Shown: positions 54,926 to 64,000 of the stretch, piece by piece
How the letters are laid out: each line of letters begins with the position of its first letter
How positions within the stretch are numbered: the stretch's first letter is position 1
DNA from: Oncomelania hupensis
Taxonomy: Eukaryota > Mollusca > Gastropoda > Littorinimorpha > Pomatiopsidae
Direction of reading: 5' to 3'
Assembly (NCBI GenBank): GCA_036898135.1
Contig: CM072515.1
Coordinates: 18,325,937-18,389,936 of the forward strand
Length of the DNA: 64,000 bases
Position numbers and translations under genes: made by a program
The notes under the pieces: model-generated
Database searches by the model: none
The model's input: the letters and a program-made list of their open reading frames with translations, nothing else
What the model was told of the DNA's origin: nothing

Positions 54926-56714
54926 CAGAGATTAAAGTCTCTCTCCTCTTCTTTCTTAAAATATGAGTGCAGTGTACATTAGATACATTCAACAGCTGAG
55001 AATTCCGCATCAGCTGGTATAATTATATCCGATATTTCAACATTCTCTTTAGACGAAGCATTTTGATAGATGAATTACTTAAAAACTGAACTAGTGGGCA
55101 AAAATATGAGCAAAGCCGGCCTTGTAAAAAAAATGAAATGGCGTACGAACTGAGGATATTAATCTGAATAAACTCCTGAATGAGAATCTACCAAATCACG
55201 TTAAAGTTTCCAAAATAAAGGAATATTTGACTAAAAAGAGGCATAAAAATATGCGATTGTGGTTTTTGACTGTACTAGTGTTCCATTTGTGCAGTTTCAG
55301 ACGAAGTTTTGAAGGAGCTACGCCCACAGCTTTTAGCCGAGGCCGCTGCCCTGGGACTAGTAACGCCGCTCGTAGTCAGTCGCACAGTGCGAGTGTGGGG
55401 CTTCGGAGATCGCAGCAAGCTTATACTGGACCCTCTGAAAATTGTCTCCACTGGCATCCACACGGTCCACCATTTCTTAGACAAATTCCGGTGCGACCCT
55501 ATACAAATAGCCCTCATTCCAGCGGTGGTGGCGGGGAAGGTGGTGGTGGTTGTGATGGTGGCGCTGGCGGAAGTGATAGCCGGTGGCGGTGGAGGCAGCA
55601 AAGAAGAAGAAGATGATAATGATGATGATTTTGATGACGACTGATGACGACAATTATAATGATAACGACGACAACTACAATGGTATCGACGACGACGATG
55701 ATTATTCACAACTTTCCGGCACCTCTCATAAAAGCTCGTGGGTATCGCCATTATAAATTAAAACGAGGTTATATGAAACCAAGTTCCGGTTTTGCTTGTT
55801 TTGCTTTTATCAAAGCTTGATGCGTGACTTTTAAATATGGCAAATTGCCGAAAACGACGATTGTTAGAGCCCGAAAATGAGTGGGATAAGTATAAAAACG
55901 GTGGAGGAAGTACATGCTCAGTGAAAGAATGCAAAAAACAATCGTAGAGGCCTGTATTTGTGGCGACTTCGGAGATGCGTCGATCATCGACAGAAAGTGA
56001 AACAGGACCTGAAAACTCTTGTAGTTTTCCATTGCTTCACCGTCGCAACCTTCACAAAACACGAAGTAACTGACTATGTTTATGCGAGCGTTGTGGCCAA
56101 GTGGGCTAAGGCGGGACTAACTTGCCTTGTCCACAAGCCAGAAACCAATGGCGCCTGACAGGTGTGGGTTCGAGCCAGCATCTGGGCGTTATGTTTTTCC
56201 TAATATTTTTCAAAAATTCACAAATAATGTTAGGTAGGTAGGGTTTAGGCGCGCCACTGGCGATAGAAAGGGATAATAAACTGCAGCAAAAAAAAAAAAA
56301 AAAAAATGTGAGGGTACGATACAGGTGGCCAGTGACACATGTTATTATTCTTGAATATTTGGAAATAACTCACTAAAACACGCGGAGAAAAAAAAACCGG
56401 AAGTATTTTTCATAGAGGGGATTCCCGTTGGTGCATAGGATAGCAGAAAAGTGTGAATAGCAAGTCCGGCGAAGAGAAGTGGTGGTGAGTGTCTCCACTA
56501 TTTGACAATAACGAAATATGTTTAATTGAAATTAAAATGTTAGGGTATATTTGCTCGCGACTCGCTTCGGGAAGGTCATTAATATGGAAGATGCATCAAC
56601 TGAACATTTGCTGTCATCCAATCATCATCGTAATCCTACTCTTCCTTAACTAGTAGCCTACTCGTAATCCTGTTATTTTAAACTCATTGAATATGTGTAC
56701 AGACACGGAGCTGC

Positions 56715-56773
<59 letters not shown>

Positions 56774-57264
56774 AAATCATCATCGTCCTACTCTACTCCT
56801 CTATATCATCCTTATCATCGTTATCTTCTAAACTCGTTGAACGTGCCTAAAAGAAAACCATGATCCTAAACTCATTGACAATGTCTGAGGTCCTGATTCG
56901 GCTCTTTGAAGTCCACTGGACCTTTAAAACAATGATTAAAAAATTGACCATATACTTGTGTATCAGTTTATAGTCCCCTCTCTTCCCGATAAGGATTTTC
57001 AGAGAGGAGACTCATGCCATATACTTATACTGTCTTATGTCTTATATACTGTGCAGACACGCCGAGCTGCCAAAGTCGGTAACCTTGCTTCATCATTACC
57101 GCCTGTGGACCCAAGAAGAGCTCGACTCCAGCGTTATGAAAAATGTTCGCAGTGCCAAGATAGGCACACCTGGCACCATTAAGAATGACCTCACCGCCCT
57201 CCGATTTGCTCCACAGCTTATCAAACGCGTCGGTAACTTCCTCAGACGTTGGGCGTCCCCGTGA
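50053..57264 (+). CDS. Glycosyltransferase family 92 protein (DUF23 type)
   Basis: Six exons join in phase (50053-50876, 51288-51771, 54028-54245, 54559-54731, 55295-55490, 57057-57264), giving 700 residues. The start is the ATG at 50053; the open frame reaches back to 50026 only without an ATG. Residues 48-65 (MFLLLVANSLCLVLYYM) are a single membrane anchor after a basic N-terminus, so this is a type II, probably Golgi, enzyme. The catalytic half begins near residue 430 (QVIETLELGRILGVEHVIVY), carries PIPVHYYGQVAALNDCLYR, the metal-binding DID box at 515-517 (WVMTTDIDEMIVPR), and a C-terminal HH...HYR block. GT92 members such as nematode GALT-1 transfer galactose to fucose on N-glycan cores; the substrate here is unknown. 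The stretch at about 310-410 is Gln/Asn-rich and probably a disordered stem. A variant signal ATTAAA is at 57450. Confidence 0.88.
51288..51771 (+). CDS. GT92 exon 2
   Basis: Acceptor TGATTGCAG, donor GTAAGC, ends phase 0. Reads RFGAVLIQCHVDPNFPNPPS, a GT92-like strand block, then a Gln/Asn-rich region, then YKWQLTACVSPLHSGYGNWR. Confidence 0.85.
51785..51860. repeat. (GAT)n microsatellite in GT92 intron 2
   Basis: GATGAT tract followed by TTA units, starting only ~14 bp after the donor. Confidence 0.95.
51861..54027 (+). other. GT92 intron 2
   Basis: No open frames of note. A second GAT tract lies at 53740-53815 and TG/GGT-rich sequence at 51880-51950 and 53620-53700. Confidence 0.5.
54028..54245 (+). 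CDS. GT92 exon 3
   Basis: Acceptor ACACAACAG, donor GTAACT. Reads VIETLELGRILGVEHVIVYV and onwards to RLRYRA; 72 codons plus two bases of a split Arg codon. Core of the Rossmann-like nucleotide-sugar fold. Confidence 0.88.
54559..54731 (+). CDS. GT92 exon 4 with DID motif
   Basis: Acceptor GTTGCTAG, donor GTTTCA. Contains WVMTTDIDEMIVPR, with the aspartates expected to bind the metal and nucleotide sugar, and ends NQTRA plus one base. Confidence 0.88.
54732..55294 (+). other. GT92 intron 4 with GT and GA microsatellites
   Basis: GT tract at 54743-54790 and GA tract at 54871-54930 start right after the donor. Confidence 0.6.
55295..55490 (+). CDS. GT92 exon 5
   Basis: Two acceptors six bases apart (GCAG at 55294 and TTTCAG at 55300) both keep the frame. 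Reads DEVLKELRPQLLAEAAALGL, then RTVRVWGFGDRSKLILDPLK and IVSTGIHTVHHFLDKF. The donor GTGCGA at 55491 is the only one giving the phase needed for exon 6; it is a weak match to consensus. Confidence 0.78.
55491..57056 (+). other. GT92 intron 5
   Basis: GTG/GAT-rich at its start, a SINE at 56085-56290, a CAT microsatellite at 56715-56775 and a repeat-A tail fragment at 56885-56935. Confidence 0.55.
56085..56290 (+). mobile_element. tRNA-derived SINE, GGCGCCTGACAGGTGTG family, copy 2
   Basis: tRNA-like head with B box GTGGGTTCGAGCC; same family as 43335-43560; ends in an A-rich tail (56287-56306). Confidence 0.75.
57057..57264 (+). CDS. GT92 exon 6 (C-terminus)
   Basis: Acceptor ACTGTGCAG; the first base completes an Arg codon. 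Reads HAELPKSVTLLHHYRLWTQE and ends NFLRRWASP with stop TGA 57262-57264. The HHYR block is typical of GT92 C-termini. Confidence 0.85.
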
Positions 57265-57449
57265 CTAAGACAATTGATTGAGCTCCTAACAATTTGTTAT
57301 TGACTTTCAAAGTTTACAAAGCAGACATTTGCATTTATGTGTCAATAATGAAAATGTTACAGTAACAAACGCGTTACAAAACATTTTTAATATGCTGAGT
57401 GGTTCATGATTAAACTCCTATTCTGTATGCTTGTGTTTTAAAATGAGAC

Positions 57450-57455
57450 ATTAAA
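57450..57455 (+). promoter_or_regulatory. Candidate polyadenylation signal ATTAAA of GT92 gene
   Basis: Common variant hexamer ~185 bp after the stop; no AATAAA is closer. Confidence 0.4.
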
Positions 57456-57687
57456 AGTTTTATTTACAATTTATTTGAGTAGTATTTGTTCATCAGTGAG
57501 TGTACGAAATTCCAAAACAAACTTTTCATCCAGATTAGCCAGATTAACTAGATCTATTACTGTTAGGTCAAAACCGAAAGCAAACTTTTAACAATTTGTC
57601 TTTAAAAATATGTCCTGCTTGGAATGTTATACTTCTTTATTCATTTTTTTTTTCTTTCCTTAACCTTAGTTAGTTAGTTAGTTAGTT

Positions 57688-58275
57688 ATTCATTGCTTAC
57701 AGGGTCCAGTGGACTGCGAAGAGCCGAATCAGGACCACAAAATCAAGACCACAACTTCGCTGCAAGAGGACTCGCCCCGGATCCGCATAAAAGATCTGCC
57801 GAAACAACCCTAGTGGTAACACTGAAGGCACTCCACCAGCCAGTCACTTTACAATAAAGACATCCCACGCTGGGGACGCTGAGGCTATACCCTAATTTAT
57901 CGAACCCCCGTTTACAAAAACAAAATAGGATACAAACATCATTATAAAATATCAACAAAACACATACATATAAAATGCCTACATTCGTCATTGCCAAATA
58001 ATAACATAGTAGGAAGCCCCAGTGACCATTTGGCAGAAAGCGTCCAATATTCCCAAGCTGATCCAACAGACCTCGCACACAAATGAGGAGTTTTGTCCCG
58101 GAAGAGTTTTCAAGAAAAAAGGTAGGTGACTGGTCTAGCAAAGACAGTATAGTAGATTGATAGAACAGAGTAGGAATGAGAAAGAACAAATGAGAAAGAC
58201 AGCGACAGTGGGAATTTAAAGCACTAAATTTCCAGAAAGTTGGGATACTATTTATACTGAAACCCCCGGCACCCC
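57688..58275 (-). repeat. Repeat family A, copy 4
   Basis: Reverse-oriented copy with a TTAG tandem tail (57667-57688) in place of the ACATT tail of copies 1 and 2. On minus it keeps a 148-codon open frame (57743-58189) rich in aromatic and hydrophobic residues and without a recognisable domain. Confidence 0.75.
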
Positions 58276-58467
58276 CACGGGGGGAGGGAGGGGAGAGGGT
58301 TCCTTATGCTTATTCTTACAATTCAAAACAATGTTAAGACGCTTTAATTCCACTATTTATTGAAATCCTCTCAATAATGCGGCTTAAATATTGTGGAAAA
58401 CAACTTTTAAGTGATAGTAATAGGGCCATTGTATTTTCAACTGAAGTAATCATTCAGTGCAAGATTG

Positions 58468-58515
<48 letters not shown>
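58468..58515. repeat. (AAT)n microsatellite
   Basis: About 16 AAT units. Confidence 0.95.
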
Positions 58516-58516
<1 letters not shown>

Positions 58517-58589
58517 TTTATTATTATTATTTTTCTTCTTATTATTACTAAAATTATTTGATTTTTTTAAACACTTTATTGTCCCTTTA

Positions 58590-58915
58590 TATCGAGAGAT
58601 TCTGGGCCATTTCCCCTAGGGAACGCATAGTTGCAGCCTGTAGTGCGCCTAAACCCAACCAACCTAATATTAGTTGTGTTTTTAAAAATTGTGCTGGGGA
58701 AGCAAACCGGAGTACCTAGAGAAAACCCCAGAGACAGTGCAGAGAAAATCCCCCGAGACGTTGCTCGAATTGAAAGTAAATATTTTGAGAAACATAATGA
58801 TGCCCAAATGTGGAATCGATCCCACACCTGTCAGCGCCATTGGTTTCTAGCTTGTGGACAAGGCAAGTTAGTCCCACCTTAGCGCACACTGCCACAACAC
58901 TAGCCGTTATGTTAA
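58590..58915 (-). mobile_element. tRNA-derived SINE, GGCGCCTGACAGGTGTG family, copy 3
   Basis: On minus it starts near 58900 with the same head as copies 1 and 2 (ACAAGCTAGAAACCAATGGC, TGACAGGTGTGGGATCGATT) and has the longest body, to about 58590. Confidence 0.72.
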
Positions 58916-59365
58916 TATTACTGTTTTCATGGCATATGGTAGATATATATAGCAGCCGCAGTGAAGTGAATAGCGATTGATACCTCTTTGAGCTTTGTTT
59001 CTGATTCATGCTGCTGGCTTAAAAAATAAAACAAAATAATGTGGCAAAGGCTCCTAGAATATATGCCCGGGCAAGATTATATACGGGTTATATTATCTTA
59101 TGCTCAGTTTTACATGACAAGGTATAAAGTGTGGCGTGTCTGTGGAAGCAAAAGTTAACGTGTTGTTTTTACTGCACTGTTGTGCTACATGTAGTGATAA
59201 GATAAGATAAGATAATTTAAGACAACTTTATTATCTTTTACAAGAAATTACATTGTGGTGTACAATTACAATCAACAAGGAATAAACATCACAAAAATAA
59301 TAACAACAATCATAATGACAATGAGGATAAAACTGCACAGTCACACATGAATATAATTACACTTA
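58916..59365. other. Intergenic with GATAA tract
   Basis: A GATAA tandem at 59196-59216, followed by sequence reminiscent of LINE family B 3' ends (59220-59290). Nothing else recognised. Confidence 0.4.
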
Positions 59366-60052
59366 CAGGGGCGTCGCACACGGGGGGGCAGGGGGGGCAG
59401 CTGCCCCCCCAATAATTTGGCCAAAAAAAAAAAAAAGAAGAAAGAGAGAGAGAAAGAAAGAAGAAAAGAAGAAGAAGAAGAAGATTTCAAACGATAGAGG
59501 AAGGCAGGAAGAATCAATAATTAAAAAAATCACCATATTTTTAAACCGTAGTGTAAAGGGCTAACGTACGAAATAATATTACAATAATCTATTAGCATGT
59601 GCCTGTGTTTCACAACAAAATATTTCGTGGCGCTAACGCAATCACCGGGCAGCAGAGCTGTCCTAGTAAAACAAATTGATCAATTGACTGATTTTCTGAA
59701 ACTGGTAGTGGAAGTGTTTGTTATATGTATGCAATATGCAAAACGAGTTGTGATTTATAGAGAAGACACAATTTCAACCTAGATGATCTTGCGGCAGGTA
59801 ATTAATGTTCGTGTTTCCTGGTTTTAATCATTATCACATATCGCTAATCATGTATTTGTAGTTTCTGGAAATGAATCTTGTATTTTCAGTAAAGAAGAAC
59901 ATAAATAATTAAATGTTTTTACTCTCAGTCTTTCAGTTGGATGAAGGTACGAGGATATATTACAGGGTGCGTCCCGCTTGTCAGCCCCCTCCCCCCCACC
60001 TCCCCGTCGACAGGGTTGCCCCCCCAATATTTTGGACCGTGCGACGCCCCTG
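59366..60052. mobile_element. Non-autonomous hAT-like element 3
   Basis: Ends CAGGGGCGTCGCAC and its complement GTGCGACGCCCCTG. ACTTA flanks both ends (59361-59365 and 60053-60057). Just inside the left end is a perfect 20-bp palindrome, seven G, CAGCTG, seven C (about 59390-59409). The 687 bp carry no transposase. Confidence 0.75.
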
Positions 60053-60057
60053 ACTTA

Positions 60058-60840
60058 TGCATGCTAACATTAAACGACAGTAAATGTTAAATGAAATTAT
60101 TTTGGGCAGACACATACACTCACACGCACATGTCATTTATTAAGTAATGAGACAGCCTTTGGGATAAAACTGTTTTTAGTGTTTATGTGATATAATTATG
60201 CACATGTTTTATTGTATTTGTACATGTGTTACTGTCATTGTTTTTGCTGAATGGAAATTGTCACGCCACACACTACATTTCCTTAATTTATGGTGACAAC
60301 AAATTCACTTTGAATCTTGAATTCTGGTCTGGTACACAAGCTGATGTATTGAACAAAACACCCAAGAACGCACAGCATGCATGCAGCGCCCACATGTAGA
60401 AAAAGAACCACAAACAAACTATAATTTCAGGGCACAGATAAACACACCACTGTAATGAAATGTGACTTAATTAATTATAAAAAAATGCATAGCAATCATT
60501 GCAAAATATCAAATTCATAATTTTCTAAATAATGATTTACACATGTATAAAGCATCAATTATCCATTTCTTTACCACTACCAGTGACCATTTGACATCAT
60601 TATTCAAAATAATTTCAACAGACATGCATATGTTATGTTAACACTCCAGCAACGCTTTCTCCAACTCCCCAATCACCACACCTTTTTTAAAAAAAATTTC
60701 CATACGCCTTCACCCCTCTCACAGATTTGTTAACAGTTTCCAACTCGCTTTCTCTCTCCCTCCCTTCCACTCACTCTTCTTCTCTTCCTTCTCTTTCTCT
60801 GTCTTAGTGTTGTGGTACCTGACAACTCCTGGGATTCAAT
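60058..60840. other. Intergenic, nothing recognised
   Basis: AT-rich sequence downstream of NDUFAF4, pyrimidine-rich at 60655-60800. Confidence 0.4.
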
Positions 60841-60846
60841 TTTATT
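60841..60846 (-). promoter_or_regulatory. Candidate polyadenylation signal AATAAA of NDUFAF4
   Basis: First canonical hexamer on minus after the stop codon, implying a 3' UTR of about 320-340 bases. Confidence 0.45.
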
Positions 60847-61164
60847 TGTTAATGTTGTACTGTGACGATTTTCCTTCTGTGACTTCAGTACATTAATTAA
60901 ATACAAAATAATATATATACTCTCATTAACTGCTTTACAGCATTGCAAAGAACACTGTAAAGCAATCACATATGAACATATTGCACACTCAAACTTCAGT
61001 CCCAGGAGCTAGACCTAAACCTATTCTTCCCTGGCTAGTACAGATCGCAATCACATGGTCATTAAAGAAAAGCAAGCACTCCCATAAATTATACACTCAA
61101 ATTTCATTCTTAAGAGCTAGGCTTACTTTTCCCTTGTCAGTAAAGATAATGAACACTTCAAGTC

Positions 61165-61563
61165 TTAGTTCTTCTGTTGAGGATCCACATTTACTTTTCC
61201 TTTATCTAGTCTTCTTGCACTAGCTCTGCTTGCATCAGTCAATGTGATGGGCCGTGTCTGCTTGGCTTCCATAGCCTGGAGAAGTTTAGGGTTCTTCTTC
61301 AACATTGCCTTGGGAATATGCATGTGGAGGGTCTGAAAGTAGCTAAGCACATTGCCCACTTTGACAGTGTCCAGTTTATACTGCTCAGCGATGCTCTGCA
61401 CTGTGTGTGTCTTGGGATCCAGGTGGTACTGAGAAATCAACTCCAACGCTTGCCTCAAGCTCACTCTGCCTTCTGGGATGCGGTCTGGCTCAGGATAGCC
61501 ATACTCTGAGGGTAGGATCTTGTTGCGATCTTCCGGCAATGCATGCTTAGTCTTAGGTTTGAT
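61165..61563 (-). CDS. NDUFAF4: NDUFAF4-like exon 3
   Basis: Acceptor CTTTGTAG, phase 0, begins IKPKTKHALPEDRNKILPSE and ends VNVDPQQKN with stop at 61167-61165. The internal ATG of the open frame (61539) is not the start. Confidence 0.88.
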   Translation of the reverse strand: MKPKTKHALPEDRNKILPSEYGYPEPDRIPEGRVSLRQALELISQYHLDPKTHTVQSIAEQYKLDTVKVGNVLSYFQTLHMHIPKAMLKKNPKLLQAMEAKQTRPITLTDASRASARRLDKGKVNVDPQQKN

Positions 61564-63653
61564 CTACAAAGTAGAAGGAAGAAAGCATGCCAAGATAAGC
61601 AATTCTGTTTAAGGAATATATAAAAAAATTTATTTCACAGAACTCAAGTAATAAGCAAGATTACAGAAAGATTACAGATTGGGGATAGCTCCTTATATAG
61701 TTTTTTTATGCAGCAAGTTGCCCTAAACTACCCAGTGTTTAATTTTTGATTTGTAATGCCACACCATCACAGAAAATATAGTAACCCCCTATAGCACCAA
61801 ATGAATCAACATACTGGTTGCGACTGCTCAATCAAAGAAAATAAAGAAGGGGGCTACTGCGTAAAAGAAATTCAAAATCGCATCATGAGAGTCAGTTGAA
61901 AAGATCTGAAAAAGCAAGGTAAACTTTGCAGACCATGTTATCATAATTTATGTTAGTGTAAATGTGCCACTGAAGAGGGTATGATACAAATCATTGTAAT
62001 AATGTTCATTCAAATTCAATACTGCTTTACATTTTTTCATGAAACACTGAGCTCAGCCTTCTTGCCCAGATAACCGTGCATTAGAGAACAGACTTGCACT
62101 TGTCACAGAGGCAGAATTTCAGGTATGAGCTTAACTGTAATGAACGGCAGCAGTACACTGTATAGAAGCTAATTTTGAATATTCTGAGAAAAGTGCAGAA
62201 GAGTAGTGGGTAGAAATAAGAAATAAAGTAGTGAATCACTGAATGTGCTGGCCTGTAATAATAATAAATAAACAAATAAATAAACAATATTAGAGTTTGT
62301 GACAAATTAAAACCTTTATCACTGGTGCACCATAAAGGCAAGGAAGAAACAGCACACTATAATTAAACAAATAAATAAACAAGTAAAACTATTCGATTAA
62401 CTAACAGAATAATTAAATAATTCAAAGAAAATTAAACTACAGGACTTTTTTTTAAACCCTACCTCTGGGTTATCTCCTTTAGATTCCACTCTCACTTGCT
62501 TTAGAAAGTCGTCCAGTTTTAAATCTTTTGTCTTCTGATCATCCAAAAACTCGGGGTGGTCTGAAAAAGAACACATTAAAATAATAATAATTATTATTTT
62601 AAAAAAACATACTATAAGTTAAGCTGAAAGTTATTTTAAAAAACAAACAAACAATGTTTAGTATGTAAAAAAATCAAAAATCTTGAAGCTCAGTTAATCA
62701 ACAAACTCAGAATGTGAAAAACATAGAAACAAGGGAGGTAATACAACAGTTTCATAACAGAAAAGAGTTGTTGTTCTTTGTGCAATTAAATTAAAGTCCT
62801 TCTAGACTCAATTACTAATTCAAACTTCAAAATATATAAAAACTATAATTGTAAATAAATGGTAACAGATATATTACTTGTTAATATTAACACTTTGAGA
62901 ATAATTTCTTCAAAATTCAAATATAGTGTTGGTGTTTTTAGTATTAAAATATCTATGATCACTCTAAATAAATTACCTACAAATGTAGTATATATTAGAG
63001 GATTGCATCCGAATATACATTGTGTTGTAAGAAAGGAGAGAAGGTTAGCACTCCCCTTGACAAGGACGGATGGGACCCTTGTGGTCTTTACAACACACAA
63101 AGGCAGTGTTCCTCTACTTTGGGAACACACCATTTTTTTTTTTTTAATCTTTTCTCAAAAATTTTTTTTCCAATCTACCTAAAATCATAAAGGAAGGCGC
63201 ACATTTTATTTCAAAATCATGCAATAGTACTAACCACAAGTTAGTACACAAATATATCAACTAGTTGGTATATCAACTAGGCCTAGTTGATATACCAACT
63301 AGTTGATATACTTGTGTACTAACAAATTCTTGAAAATATTGCACCCTCAGGAACATGGGAAATGATATCAATAATCGATAAATCTAACAGTAACACAGAT
63401 AAAAGCTTCTATGTTAGCTCCGATACGTGCAGACGTGCTTAATACTGGTGATTACTGATTTTGTATAACACACACACACACACAAAGCAAATTAAAAAAT
63501 CAAAATACCTTTAGCAATGTTATCAAAAGCCGCGATTGTGGATGGATGGCGAGGTGCCGGTCTTGGTTTCTCTGATTGGAGAACTCTTTGTGCGCGGTTC
63601 TCCACGTTAAAATTCTTTATGGGCCTCGTCAGCTTTGATGCTACTTTCCCCAT
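61165..63653 (-). CDS. NDUFAF4: NDUFAF4-like complex I assembly factor (C6orf66 homologue)
   Basis: Three minus-strand exons join in phase: 63653-63509, 62560-62463 and 61563-61165, giving 213 residues (human 175). The N-terminus MGKVASKLTRPIKNFNVENR and later RPAPRHPST match the human start (NFNLENRA, APRHPST). The C-terminal half has EGRVSLRQALELISQYHLDP and SIAEQYKLDTVKVGNVLSYF, matching the family's KGKISIVEALTLL and IMQEYQLEQKDVNSLLKYF. NDUFAF4 is a mitochondrial factor needed early in assembly of respiratory complex I, acting with NDUFAF3. Gly2 and Ser6 fit an N-myristoylation site, as proposed for the human protein; that is inference. The protein is longer than human through the middle (exon 2) and the C-terminal extension. 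Confidence 0.9.
62463..62560 (-). CDS. NDUFAF4: NDUFAF4-like exon 2
   Basis: 98 bp, acceptor CTTTTTCAG, donor GTAGGG. Reads DHPEFLDDQKTKDLKLDDFL and on to ESKGDNPE; the first Asp codon is split with exon 1. Confidence 0.85.
63240..63323. repeat. 84-bp near-perfect palindrome in NDUFAF4 intron 1
   Basis: The two 42-base arms (63240-63281 and 63282-63323) are reverse complements with one mismatch and no spacer. Shorter repeats (ATATCAACTAG, CTAGTTGATAT) recur inside each arm. Confidence 0.95.
63509..63653 (-). CDS. NDUFAF4: NDUFAF4-like exon 1
   Basis: ATG at 63653-63651. 48 codons plus one base; donor GTATTT at 63508. Encodes MGKVASKLTRPIKNFNVENR and then AQRVLQSEKPRPAPRHPSTI. Confidence 0.9.
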
Positions 63654-63835
63654 GTTGATACAAACGAACTGGCAACCTCAAGCTCCCAAAAATAGTATCG
63701 AAAATCCCTCGGTCAAATCAAAGTCAGCATGCTAGTTTCATAACACAAGTGGAAATGCGAAGTTGCTTCCCTTTTCAATGTACGATTTTTGTTTTCGTTG
63801 CAAAAGAGCGCCATGAATTGTTTACCTTACGCCGT

Positions 63836-63909
<74 letters not shown>

Positions 63910-64000
63910 AAGTTATTTAAGTAGTTAGTTAATTAGTTAGTGGTTTTACTTTATAACAGAGTACTTATTTAGTGGTATGTTAAAAAGAATCTGACTTTCT
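63654..64000 (-). promoter_or_regulatory. Upstream region of NDUFAF4 with CT microsatellite
   Basis: Promoter side of NDUFAF4. A pure CT tract (63839-63905) lies ~190 bp upstream of the ATG. No TATA box seen. Confidence 0.45.

Noticed and set aside
55491..55644. Extension of GT92 exon 5 through a Gly/Val and Asp-rich tail
   Set aside because: Read-through into a GTG/GAT-rich intron; the donor at 55491 gives the phase needed for the conserved final exon.
57743..58189. 148-codon minus open frame in repeat family A as a host gene
   Set aside because: It lies wholly inside a repeat present four times in the window and is broken in the other copies.

Overview
This is an AT-rich invertebrate nuclear genome segment. 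Its genes are split by introns and embedded in dense, nested transposable elements. The mix of RTE-type and other LINEs, tRNA-derived SINEs, Tc1 and Tigger-like transposons and a Ty3/Gypsy element with a SCAN-like Gag, together with the protein sequences, suggests a lophotrochozoan, probably a gastropod mollusc. The species call is inference; nothing here is bacterial or archaeal.

Four protein-coding genes could be assembled exon by exon with consistent splice sites and phases. They are MTRES1/C6orf203-like (minus, 14705-31642, 4 exons, 265 aa, mitochondrial S4 RNA-binding protein), RBM7-like (minus, 35700-45204, 4 exons, 256 aa, RRM subunit of the nuclear exosome targeting complex), a glycosyltransferase family 92 protein (plus, 50053-57264, 6 exons, 700 aa, type II membrane protein) and NDUFAF4-like (minus, 61165-63653, 3 exons, 213 aa, complex I assembly factor). 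Two further pieces of unidentified genes are visible: the last two exons of a plus-strand gene (12273-12928) and an isolated phase 0-0 exon on the minus strand (46463-46645).

The rest is mostly mobile DNA. At 2418-9222 a young, complete LTR element (long 1.7 kb LTRs, 5-bp target duplication CTCTT) sits inside an older RTE-type LINE. It has lost reverse transcriptase and RNase H but keeps a fused open Gag-protease-partial integrase frame. MTRES1 intron 2 holds a near full-length RTE LINE that was itself broken by a 2.3 kb insertion. MTRES1 intron 1 holds a tandemly duplicated second LINE family containing another RTE LINE copy, plus a Tc1-like transposon that was in turn hit by a solo LTR. RBM7 intron 3 holds a hAT-like element and a Tigger remnant split by a second solo LTR. 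SINEs of at least four kinds, three short CAG-ended terminal-inverted-repeat elements, a MITE with a telomere-like core, microsatellites and an 84-bp palindrome fill the remainder.

No operons, CRISPR arrays or prokaryote-type systems are present. The two mitochondrial genes (MTRES1 and NDUFAF4) share the window; their human homologues are both on 6q, so this may be a remnant of ancient linkage.
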